A stretch of 64,000 nt of DNA, taken from NCBI GenBank assembly GCA_963575645.1, contig OY754464.1, forward strand, positions 76,854,948 through 76,918,947, in the 5' to 3' direction. The stretch is from Xanthostigma xanthostigma (lineage: Eukaryota; Arthropoda; Insecta; Raphidioptera; Raphidiidae). Positions 55,898 to 64,000 of the stretch are shown in pieces. Below the pieces are notes generated by a model. It searched no databases, was not told the origin of the DNA, and worked only from the letters and a program-made list of their open reading frames with translations. The position numbers were made by a program, and so were the translations under genes. Position 1 is the first letter of the stretch. Each line of letters starts with the position of its first letter.

Positions 55898-56253
55898 TAC
55901 TAATATATAAAGCTGAAGAGTTTGTTTGTTTGGTTGAACGCGCTAATCTCGGGAACTACTGGTTCGAATTGAAAAAAAAAACATTTTTGTTGAATAGTCA
56001 TTTTATCGAGGAAGGCTATAGGCTATATAATATCACGCTACGGCCAATAGGAGCGGAGCATTAATGAACAATGTTGCAAAATATAACTCAAAATTTGTCC
56101 GTCCGACAAAAACTTTTGAACATAAACTCCGATCATCATGAAATTTGGACACAACATTCATATCGGCAAACTAAGATGAACGTGCGTACTAATGTACCCC
56201 CCCCCCCCCCATTCGTTCTTTTGTACACGGGTGAAACCGGGCGGAACCGCTAG
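55898..56253 (+). mobile_element. Helitron without tRNA module (tandem unit 2)
   Basis: Starts TACTAATATATAAAGCTG directly after the CTAG of unit 1 and ends ACCGGGCGGAACCG then CTAG (56250-56253). It carries a C-run near 56196 and ends 66 bp before P450 exon d. Confidence 0.85.
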
Positions 56254-56319
56254 TTATTAATATAGCTTTATTCAAATATTTATCGTTTTCATGAATTAAT
56301 CTAGTAAATTTATTTTCAG

Positions 56320-56557
56320 GGTCATGACACAACTACAGCCGGTATTTGCTGGAGTCTGTTTTTGTTGGGTAACAATCCCGAGGTCCAAGAAAAGATATTT
56401 ATGGAGTTAGACGACATTTTCCAAGGGTCCGACAGACCGACGACCAAACAAGACCTTAACGAAATGAAGTATTTGGAACGTGCAATTAAAGAAGCTCTCA
56501 GATTGTACCCAAGTGTTCCCGTCATAGTCAGGAAATTATATGAAGACATTGAAATAG
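56320..56557 (+). CDS. CYP4-type P450 exon d (I-helix to K-helix)
   Basis: The acceptor is attttcag and the donor is GTAAGT. There are 79 codons plus one base. It starts [17 protein letters not shown] (I-helix with the acidic-Thr pair for oxygen activation), continues through NPEVQEKI and the [20 protein letters not shown] segment (K-helix ExxR = EALR), and ends [12 protein letters not shown]. All are CYP4 hallmarks. A Helitron ends 66 nt upstream of the exon and another starts 145 nt downstream. The next exon, expected to continue toward PERF and the heme loop, was not found before 64000. Confidence 0.97.
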
Positions 56558-56701
56558 GTAAGTTTCTTGTTGCTACGTTTTCTTCATCAGTTTGGAAATT
56601 TAAAAGCTTTATTATTTGTCCACAAGTGCTGAACGATTTTAAAAACTAATCTGAATTTAAAATGATCATCATTCGTTTGTTGATAAACAAGTAAAATTAA
56701 A

Positions 56702-57281
56702 TCTATACTAATATATAAAGCTGAAGAGTTTGTTTGTTTGTTTGAACGCGCTAATCTCAGGAACTACTGGTTCAAATTGAAAAATTTTTTTTTGTTGGAT
56801 AGTCAATTTATCGACAAAGGCTATAGGCTATATAATATCACGCTACGACCATTAGAAGCGGAGCATTAATGAAAAATGTTGCAAAATGTATCTCAAAAAT
56901 AAGCTTCTATTTAGGTGAAATGCACTAACTAAATATACACATATTAGCGTTGTGAGTACACAGCCCCAGATGGCTCAATCGGTAGAGCATGCGTCTGTCA
57001 ATAATATATTTTTATTTTATTTTTTTTATTTCTACATTCTAAGGCTTACATTTAAAATTATTTTAGTTTTATTTAATTAATTAGAAAAAAAATGTATTAG
57101 TTTAAAAAAGTATAAATCCCTACTGCTTTTTATCGACAAAAGCTTTTGAACGGAAACTCCGATCATCATGAAATTTGGACACGACATTCATCTCGGTAAA
57201 CTAAGATGAATGTGTGTACTCATGTTCCTCCCTTCCCCATTCGTTCTTTTACACCCGGGTGAAACCGGACGGGACCGCTAG
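56702..57281 (+). mobile_element. Helitron with truncated tRNA-like module
   Basis: A then TCTATACTAATATATAAAGC. 3' GAAACCGGACGGGACCG then CTAG (57278-57281) before T. The tRNA-like part stops after the A box and part of the anticodon arm. Confidence 0.85.
56963..57001 (+). ncRNA. tRNA-like fragment (5' half)
   Basis: GCCCCAGATGGCTCAATCGG ... GCATGCGTCTGTCAATA. Then the AT-rich 3' flank of the module follows with no B box. Confidence 0.65.
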
Positions 57282-57284
57282 TAA

Positions 57285-57580
57285 CGAAAAAACGAGTGTG
57301 CTTTAGACCACACGACTGAAGTAAAACTTCTTCCTGCCATAATTTGTTATTATTCATCCGAAAATTTACAAAATATGAACTTTAATATGAATTTACAATT
57401 TTATTCACTTTATTGAACCAAATATTACTTTTTTCTGTCACCCGATAGCGCCACTGGCAAGTAAACTATGTGTCATTCTTTGTTAGTACTGCTTATATTT
57501 TCGGCCATCTGATGGCGCCACTAGCCAGTGAAGTATTTGTTTCGGCCACCTGATGGCGCCACTAGCCAGTGAATTATCTA
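57285..57580 (+). repeat. Rep-D copy with duplicated GATGGCGCCACTAGCC block
   Basis: CGAGTGTGCTTTAGACCACA at 57292. TGATGGCGCCACTAGCCAGT occurs twice (57511-57530 and 57551-57570). Confidence 0.7.
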
Positions 57581-57581
57581 A

Positions 57582-57982
57582 AGGCCGCTGCACACGAGGC
57601 TAGAAACACTGCTGAGACGGCAGGCTGATGACGAGGCTGGAAACGACGTCACTGTGGGCTCACCTGCTAGCTCACAAGATGGATTTTAAAATTAGAACAG
57701 GGGATATTTTTTTACTAGGTCCTCTGCTTGCTCTAAGCAAGAACCAATCAGGAGTATGTTGTCACGTGGGCAACATGTGTGTTCTGTTCAAAGACAATAA
57801 ACGTCCTTTTTTGATACTTTTCTAACTATCACTGCACGCGCACCGAATCTACTTGCAGAGCAAGCTTGTAAACACGTTCCGTGTGAAGCGAGCACATAAC
57901 AGCAATCAAGAAAACCAGTGCTAGAAAACTAGTAGTCTAGCAAGGAATCTAACGGCAAAACTAGCCTCGTGTGCAGCGACAT
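57582..57982 (+). mobile_element. Har-N1 Harbinger-like MITE (401 bp)
   Basis: AGGCCGCTGCACACGAGGC to GCCTCGTGTGCAGCGACAT, with TAA at 57579-57581 and 57983-57985. A 65-codon frame inside is incidental. Confidence 0.83.
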
Positions 57983-58469
57983 TAACTTAAATATTTTGTG
58001 TCAGAATTGACCAGATATTTTATTCTTCAACCGTGTTAGATTTTTAACATACGTATCTTTTATTCAGAAATAAATAACAATAAACAATTTGTAGATGTTT
58101 TGTATAATGACTGGGTATTATGCATAATAGCAAGATTAATCACTTTAGCTGTAACACACACTGTCTGTCAAAATAGATATAAATTATGTTCGTAGCAAAT
58201 ACCATTTGTAAATAAATAGGACACAGTTAATGGTAAATAAAAAGCAGGAAACAAAACTAAATCTGAATACAAATGACCAATAATCAAGTCTAGGTTTGTT
58301 CGTAAAACGTGCAAATACAAAATGTACTTTAGCAAAGTTTTGTTGGAGAAAACTGCTCTTTTAAACTTTTTAGTTTAGTTATTTTAATTTTACCGCATGG
58401 CGCACAATAAGCTCTTAAAAAGATAAAACTAACTACTAACTTTCCGACTCACACAATCCACTAAAATAG
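57983..58469. other. AT-rich unassigned stretch
   Basis: No feature recognised. Confidence 0.4.
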
Positions 58470-58484
58470 GAAACCCGGGATGAA

Positions 58485-58832
58485 TTGAAAACCAAACAGC
58501 GGTTAGGGATTGCATCAAATCGAAATATGTTTGGTATAGTGCCCGCGGTGAGAGTTGAAGCCAGGCACGTCATCATTAATATGGTAGTGAACGCCTACTT
58601 ACCCGCAGACAGTGGCGTGTGGAATAAATTCGACATATCCATTTATAGCGGTAGATATAGCGGTAGAATAAAAGTAAATACTCGACGGACATGGATCTCC
58701 GAAACAGCCAATAGCAAGCCAGAAGGCGGGCGAAATGCGTTCACGTCACTACTCTTCACAACCGAGTGGGGTAGCGTAGCGGTGAGAGCAGTAGACTCGC
58801 ATTCGAGAATCATGGGGGGGGGGCAGATGTGA
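58485..58832 (+). other. 115-codon open frame, not recognised
   Basis: MKTKQRLGIASNRN ... SGVWNKFDISIYSGRY ... GRNAFTSLLFTTEWG. The longest frame in this half of the window after the repeats are discounted. It runs into the SINE-like block, so its C-terminus is repeat-derived. No known domain, probably not a gene. Confidence 0.2.
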
Positions 58833-59010
58833 CTAGGACTTTTTCCTACTGCCTCTCGCCGAGAAACGGTAATTCCTGTACCGGCCATCTTGTTGAGGTT
58901 TTCCATGGTTTCCCTCAATAATTCCAGATAATTATCGAGATGGTTCCTTATTCAAGGCCATGGCCGATTACCTGTCAAACTCCTGTGCTCAAAATTTGCC
59001 TACCTTATCC
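58770..59010 (-). mobile_element. SINE-like tRNA-derived repeat
   Basis: GGGTAGCGTAGCGGTGAGAG followed by GACTCGCATTCGAGAATCAT looks like the head of a tRNA-related repeat. It continues GGCCATCTTGTTGAGG, TTCCATGGTTTCCCTCAATA and AAGGCCATGGCCGATTACC. From memory these words belong to a repeat abundant in several other insect orders. Strand is uncertain. Confidence 0.45.
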
Positions 59011-59039
59011 TAATTTCCTTAAAAATTCCTTCATTCGCC

Positions 59040-59635
59040 CATTACTATTAATTAAGTTGAAGTTTAAAAATCGTAGAAACGGGAAGTGTGGTAGAAAAAA
59101 AATAGTAATGGTGCGAATGGCGTCTGTTATGACATAAAATCGAGAAACGGACGTTAAACGCATTATTTTTATTATTAGTTTGGTACAAAAGTAATTTTCT
59201 TTGGCCCAAGGAACAATAATCCGAGGGATCCTTGATATCTCGGAGGCGCCTCCATCAAATGAAAAAAAAAACTGCACCAATGTTCTGAAAATTTTGTCGG
59301 AAATTTTTTTTCGAAAACCCTTCCTCTACGAAATGAAAAGATGTTCGGGTTTCAAAAAACCAACCTGTAGGTATATCCGGTCCACATGTTGAAGATGAAA
59401 ATATTTTTATAAGTAGGTACTAGAAAATAAAACCGAAATGGGCAAACTTGCAATCAGAAAAATTCTCTATGACGACCATTTAGATAGACATACATAGAGG
59501 ACCATTTCATGAAACGTGATGTTTAAAGGACTATCCCTTTATGCCGTAGAGCATCCAGTTTTATTCTGAAGGTGACCCATTTTAGAAACAAAGTCACTCT
59601 ACAATATAGCTGAAGAGCACATATTTTAACAAACC
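59040..59635. other. Unassigned stretch
   Basis: A 91-codon minus frame at 59005-59280 is unrecognised. Confidence 0.3.
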
Positions 59636-59764
59636 TGAAATTTTTATATGCTATTTATAAACATATATTTATGATGGCAGACATTTCCTCCGATTGTAAC
59701 ATCCCAGCAGTATGAGCGCTGAAGCGATCCAAAAATTATTTTTATTTTTTCCTTTTTTTTATTC

Positions 59765-59820
59765 TCCTGTATGTAGGCAAACATAGTTCCCTTCCATAAT
59801 CTATGTGCCTACATGCAGGA
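59765..59820. ncRNA. 56-nt hairpin, pre-miRNA-like
   Basis: TCCTGTATGTAGGCAAACAT pairs with the complement CTATGTGCCTACATGCAGGA, about 20 bp with one bulge and a 14-nt loop. It lies inside a TE. Confidence 0.35.
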
Positions 59821-60235
59821 ATATTTTATTAATTAATTTACATAAAATTTTGAATCTTTTATAACGTTATAATAAAATTGAAGGATACGCTAAGGTCGCC
59901 GGACTGGCATTCCTTAGCGTGAATATTTATTTCGATAGTCAGAAGTTCGCGATCCTTGCTTGCTCCTACACAAATTCAACAATCCGTCCGATTCTAATTA
60001 TTTTCCCCTTTGTTTTAAATTAGAATCATTGTTGCATTTTTCATTTGGTTTTGTTAATCTTTAATATCGCATTTTTTTGTAAAGTTGTTTCGTTTATAAT
60101 TACCAAAGAAGTTTTTTTTTTATTCTTTTTTATTGCAAATATACCATTATTTTCTAGTATTAAATTGTGTTTTTTTTTCTTAATTATTTTTTTCGATCTA
60201 CGGGCGTTTATTTTCTTTTATTTTAAACGCCACAG

Positions 60236-60440
60236 CGCGATGATATTATTATGCAACAATATGAGTGCGAGTGAGAGCATCCGACGACTTTTTGGATAGC
60301 TCCATGAAATTTATTTGTTTACGCACACACGCAAAGTTTAAGAGAGAAAAATTCCATGACCTAAATTTCATGAAGCCGTCAAAAAAGTCATCGAATGCTC
60401 TCACTCGCACTCATATGTTTGCATAATAATATCATCGCGC
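60236..60440. repeat. 205-bp palindrome
   Basis: CGATGATATTATTATGCAAC ... GAGTGAGAGCAT and its complement, arms near 78 bp, spacer about 47 bp. Confidence 0.8.
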
Positions 60441-60574
60441 TCATACAGCGGACCTTTTATTGTGTCAATGTTACCACCGGAGGAAATTTCTGCCATCATA
60501 AATATAGGCTTATAATATTACTATAAATAACATATAAAAATTTGTGTTGTTATCCGGCTACTGGTTCTACGTGT

Positions 60575-61185
60575 TTTACCATTCCAGCACCACAATGTGG
60601 GAACGGTACTAGTTTAGGTCTAAAAACACTTTTCAAAACTACAATAATTTTTCGTTTTGAAGTTCCTCAAACATATTTTTAAAAGTTTGTGGGTCTGTTT
60701 GTCTGTGAACACGATACAGGTCAAAAGAATAAACGGATTGAAACACAAATTTGGGAGAAAGCTTGATACGCAAATATGAAAAGCTTTATGAGAAAATCGG
60801 CGCATGCGCAACAGAGATATATGCTGTAACTTTGTTATTTATATAATAATGCGGTATACTTTTCATAACGGTTTATTATTCTATTTATTTTTGCAAGAAA
60901 GTTTTGTAGAATTATTTTTTAAACTTTATAGTTTCGGAAATATTTTGAAAATAAAAAAAAATCAGTTGTTCTTTTGTTCTGTAGATCTGTCAGAAAAAAA
61001 TTAGTTAGCATGCTTTGATTAATTTTTACATGACGTGAAACATATGGTGTGGGTAATCATGCAAACGAATAGCAAATATCATATTTAATTATCCGCGTCA
61101 CCGCACGCGATATCAGAAATTTTCTTTTCTTTTTTATACTGTATCAAATGTCAATATATTCCCGTCGCCCAATTGACTGGAATTT
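60575..61185 (+). repeat. Rep-A copy
   Basis: TTTTACCATTCCAGCACCAC ... AAATCGGCGCATGCGCAACA ... CCCGTCGCCCAATTGACTGG. Confidence 0.75.
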
Positions 61186-61504
61186 TAAATATGTATTGTT
61201 TAAAAAAAAAACATTTTCTTTTCAATCAAACTAAATCTAAAAATATCAGGTGAAATAAACAATTTCCTGTGTTTCATGTAAATTTTCAATTAAAAAACAA
61301 AGACCGTTTGACATTTTCCACTCTTCATTTATTGAAAACCAGAACAAAAAGTAATCCTGGGACACAATAATACATCACATTTAATGATCTATCATCCATA
61401 ACGCTTGCACAGGGTGTCCCCAATATTTATCGTAAACTGCATAAAAAAATCAGATTATCGACTGCACAAATGGAAGAGATACAGACTGTGCCGCAAACTT
61501 TAAG
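61186..61504. other. Unassigned; CAGGGTGTCCCC motif
   Basis: CACAGGGTGTCCCCAATATT at about 61410 looks like a TE terminus, but no partner was seen. Confidence 0.3.
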
Positions 61505-61881
61505 TTTAAAAAAAACGAGTGTGCTTTAGACCACACGACTGAAGTAAAACTTCTTCCTGCCATAATTTGTTATTATTCAACGTACACTATAGGATAGCTT
61601 TTATTAATTTTTTTGTACAAAATCACGGTGTTTTGTCAAAAAAAAATGTTTTAGTAACATGTAGCGACATCCGATAGAATTTGCTAAAAACTATTAGTTC
61701 AGAAGCAAACAAAAAAAAAAACAGTTTTAGTACCATGTAGCGACATCTGGTAGAATTTGCTCAAAGCTATCAGTTCAGATATATCTGCGCTGTAGTCGTT
61801 TTCGTGGCATTTTGCAGAATTTTCCGATAACACAAAATATTATATCTATCGCACCTGGGTGGAACCGGGCCGGGCCGCTAG
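61505..61881 (+). mobile_element. Helitron-like 3' part with Rep-D
   Basis: Rep-D (CGAGTGTGCTTTAGACCACA) leads into two related blocks with ATGTAGCGACATCYGRTAGA (61661 and 61736), then TCTATCGCACCTGGGTGGAA and CTAG at 61878-61881 before T. Confidence 0.6.
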
Positions 61882-62241
61882 TTGTATTATAAAAATTTTT
61901 ACGGAATAAAATGTGTCGACAACTTTCTATAATACTCTGTATAAACCCAGAGCTTGACAGTTACATAGCACCTGTGGCAATGACGACGTCATTTTCAGTT
62001 AATAACAAAACTTTATTAAATTTACAATAGGTTACTACATCGTCTATAAAAATATAGATAAAAATAAATAAAAATAACGTAATTAAAGAAAATCGAAGGC
62101 AGTACAAACTGTTTTAAAAATCAAAAATAGCTTTTTTTTAGTTATACGGTATGAAAAAATTAAAAAAAATATATAGATTGATTTGTGTTAGAATAATATA
62201 GATATCTGTTTTGCAACTATATAACAATTATTATTATTTTA
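61882..62241. other. AT-rich unassigned stretch
   Basis: No feature recognised. Confidence 0.45.
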
Positions 62242-62370
62242 TTCAACATATTTATTAACGTAACTTTGTAACATGAATATTATTGAATTCAACATGTTTA
62301 TTAACGTAATTTTGTAACATGAATATTACTTAATTCAACATATTTATTAACGTAAGTTTGTAAACATTCT
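62242..62370 (+). repeat. 46-bp tandem repeat, about 2.8 units
   Basis: TTCAACATATTTATTAACGT then AACTTTGTAACATGAATATT repeats with few changes. Confidence 0.85.
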
Positions 62371-62444
62371 GAACTCAAGGGTATCAATTTATTTTTAAAT
62401 TGGTTAACCCTGCGAACAGTGTCGCTGAATAAACATAAAAATAA

Positions 62445-63159
62445 TCTATACTAATATATAAAGCTGAAGAGTTTGTTTGTTTGTTTGAACGCGATAATCT
62501 CAGAAACTACTGCTTAGAATTGAAAAAAAATTTTTTGTTGGATAGCCTATTTATCGAGGAAGGCTATAGGCTATATAATATTACGCTACGACCAATTGGA
62601 GCGGAACATCAATGAAAAATGTTGCAAGATGTATCTCAAAATTAGTTCGTCCGACAAATATTATCAGGTGAAATGCCTTAACTAAATATTGCAATATTAG
62701 CGCGTCAAGTTTACAAGTCCGGATAGCGCAGTCGGTAGAGCATAAGACTCTTAATGCCAGGGTCTAGGATTCAAGCCCCACGTCGGCGAATATATTTTTA
62801 TTTTTTTTTCTACATTGCTTTCTTCTAAAGCTTACATTTCAATTTTTTAAAATTTTATTACGACTAATTAAAATTAAATAAATCTAATTAATAGCTCATT
62901 TGAAAACTGTCACAACTATAGGCACCTATATAAAAATAATTTTGCTACAGTGTTTTCAATTAAATATTTATTATATAAAAGAAATTTATTACTTAAAAAA
63001 AGTATAAATACTGCTTTTTAACGACAAAAACTGTTGAACGGTAACGCCGATCATTATGAAGTTTGGACACAACATTCATCTCGGTAAACTAAGATGAATG
63101 TGCGTACTCCTTCCCCATTCGTTCTTTTGCACCCGGGTAAAACCGGGCGGGAGCGCTAG
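62445..63159 (+). mobile_element. Helitron with tRNA-like module (715 bp)
   Basis: A then TCTATACTAATATATAAAGC. 3' CCCGGGTAAAACCGGGCGGG then CTAG (63156-63159) before T. CGACAAA at 62652-62658 and 63022-63028 brackets the module. Confidence 0.88.
62717..62789 (+). ncRNA. tRNA-Lys-like pseudo-tRNA inside a Helitron
   Basis: GTCCGGATAGCGCAGTCGG ... AAGACTCTTAATGCCAGG ... GATTCAAGCCCCACG. Anticodon-like CTT. A- and B-box bases have changed (AGCGCAG, GGATTCAAG), so it is decayed. Confidence 0.75.
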
Positions 63160-63487
63160 TTATAAATATACATCGTCAACTTAGTAAGCTCGTTTTTTAA
63201 GTTGGTAGAAAATCACCGACAGTGGCTTTTTAAGTAAGTCACGTTGAAGATGAACTCTTACAATTCTTACAAAAGACCCGTATAAAACGAATATGTATAT
63301 TCAACAATAATATAGCATCCCACAGTGCACTGAAAAATACCTATCTATGTGAAAAATTGTACCTTACTGTGTAAATGACTTGTGCCCAGGTCGTGGGTAT
63401 CTCAATATACACGGGTCGCGCATAATAAAAAGTTAAGTATCACTGGTCAAACAAGTTATGAGAATAATAATAAAAGATCTACAGTCT
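63160..63487. other. Unassigned stretch
   Basis: No feature recognised. Confidence 0.4.
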
Positions 63488-63940
63488 AATTTTACCATTC
63501 CAACATCATAAGCGGAGAATACTAATTTAGGTCAAAATTCACTTTTGAAAATTTTACAATATTTTTTTCGTTTTGAGGTCATCCGAATCCAAAAAATATG
63601 TTTTTCGAAAAAGTGTATGCGTCTGTTTGTCTGTAAACAGGATACCGGTCAAACGGATGAGCGGATTGAAACCGAATTTTGGGAGGATGTTTGGTATGCC
63701 AATATGAAGAGCCTTATTGTTTTTGGCGAAAATCGGCGCGTGCGCAGAAGAGATATATGCTATAACGTTGTTTTTTATACAATAATTGTATAATTTTCAT
63801 GACGGCTTATTATTCTATTTATATTTTCGTCCGAAACTATAAAGTTTAGAAGAAAAAAAATTCTACAAAACTTTCTTGTAAAAATAAATAGAATAATAAA
63901 CCGTTATGAAAAGTATACCATTATTATATAAATAACGAAT
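63488..63940 (+). repeat. Rep-A copy meeting an inverted partial copy
   Basis: Plus-oriented Rep-A to about 63825 (GGAGGATGTTTGGTATGCCA). Then the opposite strand's text (AATAAATAGAATAATAAACC, TATACCATTATTATATAA) at 63880-63940 makes a foldback. Confidence 0.7.
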
Positions 63941-64000
63941 TTTTATATATTATTTATAGTAATATTATAAGCCTATTCTACTTATATTTTCAAGAAAGTT

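Larger units (their letters stand above)
15523..56557 (+). other. CYP4-family cytochrome P450 gene, partial (four internal exons)
   Basis: Four exons splice in consistent phases (127, 85, 110 and 238 nt; 186 whole codons) into a continuous CYP4-like protein segment covering roughly the middle third of a family whose members are near 500 residues. CYP4 enzymes are ER-membrane, heme-thiolate monooxygenases, and many hydroxylate fatty acids or related lipids. The fragment holds the I-helix oxygen-activation motif (GHDTT) and the K-helix ExxR motif (EALR). The N-terminal anchor, the PERF region and the heme-binding cysteine loop are not in the window. CYP4C-like is a judgement from general sequence character, and the subfamily is unproven. 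Introns of 13,201, 7,811 and 19,463 nt are packed with TEs. No frameshift or stop breaks the exons, so the gene looks intact where visible. Confidence 0.93.
59636..60545. mobile_element. TIR element of about 910 bp with internal foldback
   Basis: The outer arms 59636-59705 (TTTTTATATGCTATTTATAA ... TTTATGATGGCAGACATTTC) and 60472-60545 are imperfect complements of about 70 bp. Inside lie a short hairpin (59765-59820) and a palindrome (60236-60440). No transposase. Confidence 0.65.

Overview
The window is AT-rich animal DNA, most likely from an insect. It contains one recognisable host gene, a cytochrome P450 of the CYP4 family (CYP4C-like) on the + strand. Four consecutive coding exons are present (15523-15649, 28851-28935, 36747-36856, 56320-56557). 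They join in frame to 186 codons, running from before the I-helix through the I-helix (GHDTT) to the K-helix (ExxR). The 5' exons were not found, and the heme-cysteine exon(s) must lie beyond 64000. The three complete introns are 13.2, 7.8 and 19.5 kb and a fourth exceeds 7.4 kb, so about 99 percent of the window is non-coding for the host. Many repeat families resemble those I associate with Lepidoptera, but the order is not proven. One SINE-like block near 58.8 kb resembles repeats I associate from memory with other insect orders.

Most of the rest is transposable-element (TE) debris, in many places nested. (1) Helitrons: short elements with 5' TC, 3' CTAG and a GC-rich 3' hairpin between A and T. 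Several belong to one family that carries a tRNA-like module (12.1, 20.2, 55.2, 56.7 and 62.4 kb), and close relatives lack it (53.5, 54.4 and 55.9 kb). (2) hAT-type MITEs with 8-bp target duplications: four copies of 'hAT-N1' (8.4, 46.1, 51.2, 52.7 kb), a 1.27-kb element at 38.8 kb, and others at 14.3, 23.8, 25.5, 26.1 and 35.0 kb. (3) TTAA-flanked elements at 5.3, 21.4 (piggyBac relic), 27.7 and 31.1 kb. (4) A Harbinger-like MITE, 'Har-N1', with TTA/TAA duplications (38.2 and 57.6 kb plus fragments). (5) An unclassified element inserted into T-runs, the 'T-run MITE' (2.5, 37.2, 39.3, 48.6, 50.0 kb). (6) Jockey/CR1-type LINE remnants at 1.7-3.6 (-), 4.5 (-) and 30.8-32.3 kb (+). (7) Long palindromes and foldbacks at 18.7, 19.3, 19.9-22.8, 36.3, 50.4 and 59.6-60.5 kb. 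(8) An 8-unit minisatellite at 22.9 kb. (9) Dispersed repeats called here Rep-A, Rep-C, Rep-D and Rep-F.

Layout: 1-15.5 kb is upstream or an early intron of the P450 gene and holds LINE, Helitron and hAT debris. 15.65-28.85 kb is an intron with foldbacks, the piggyBac relic and the minisatellite. 28.9-36.7 kb is an intron with a LINE split by a TTAA element and a 1.2-kb Helitron. 36.9-56.3 kb is an intron with nested hAT, T-run and Helitron elements and an unusual element full of AGTGAA/TTCACT motifs. 56.6-64 kb is an intron with Helitrons, Har-N1, a SINE-like block and a TIR element. No rRNA, CRISPR or convincing functional tRNA was seen. Several insertions can be verified inside the window because an empty-site copy or an interrupted reading frame is present.
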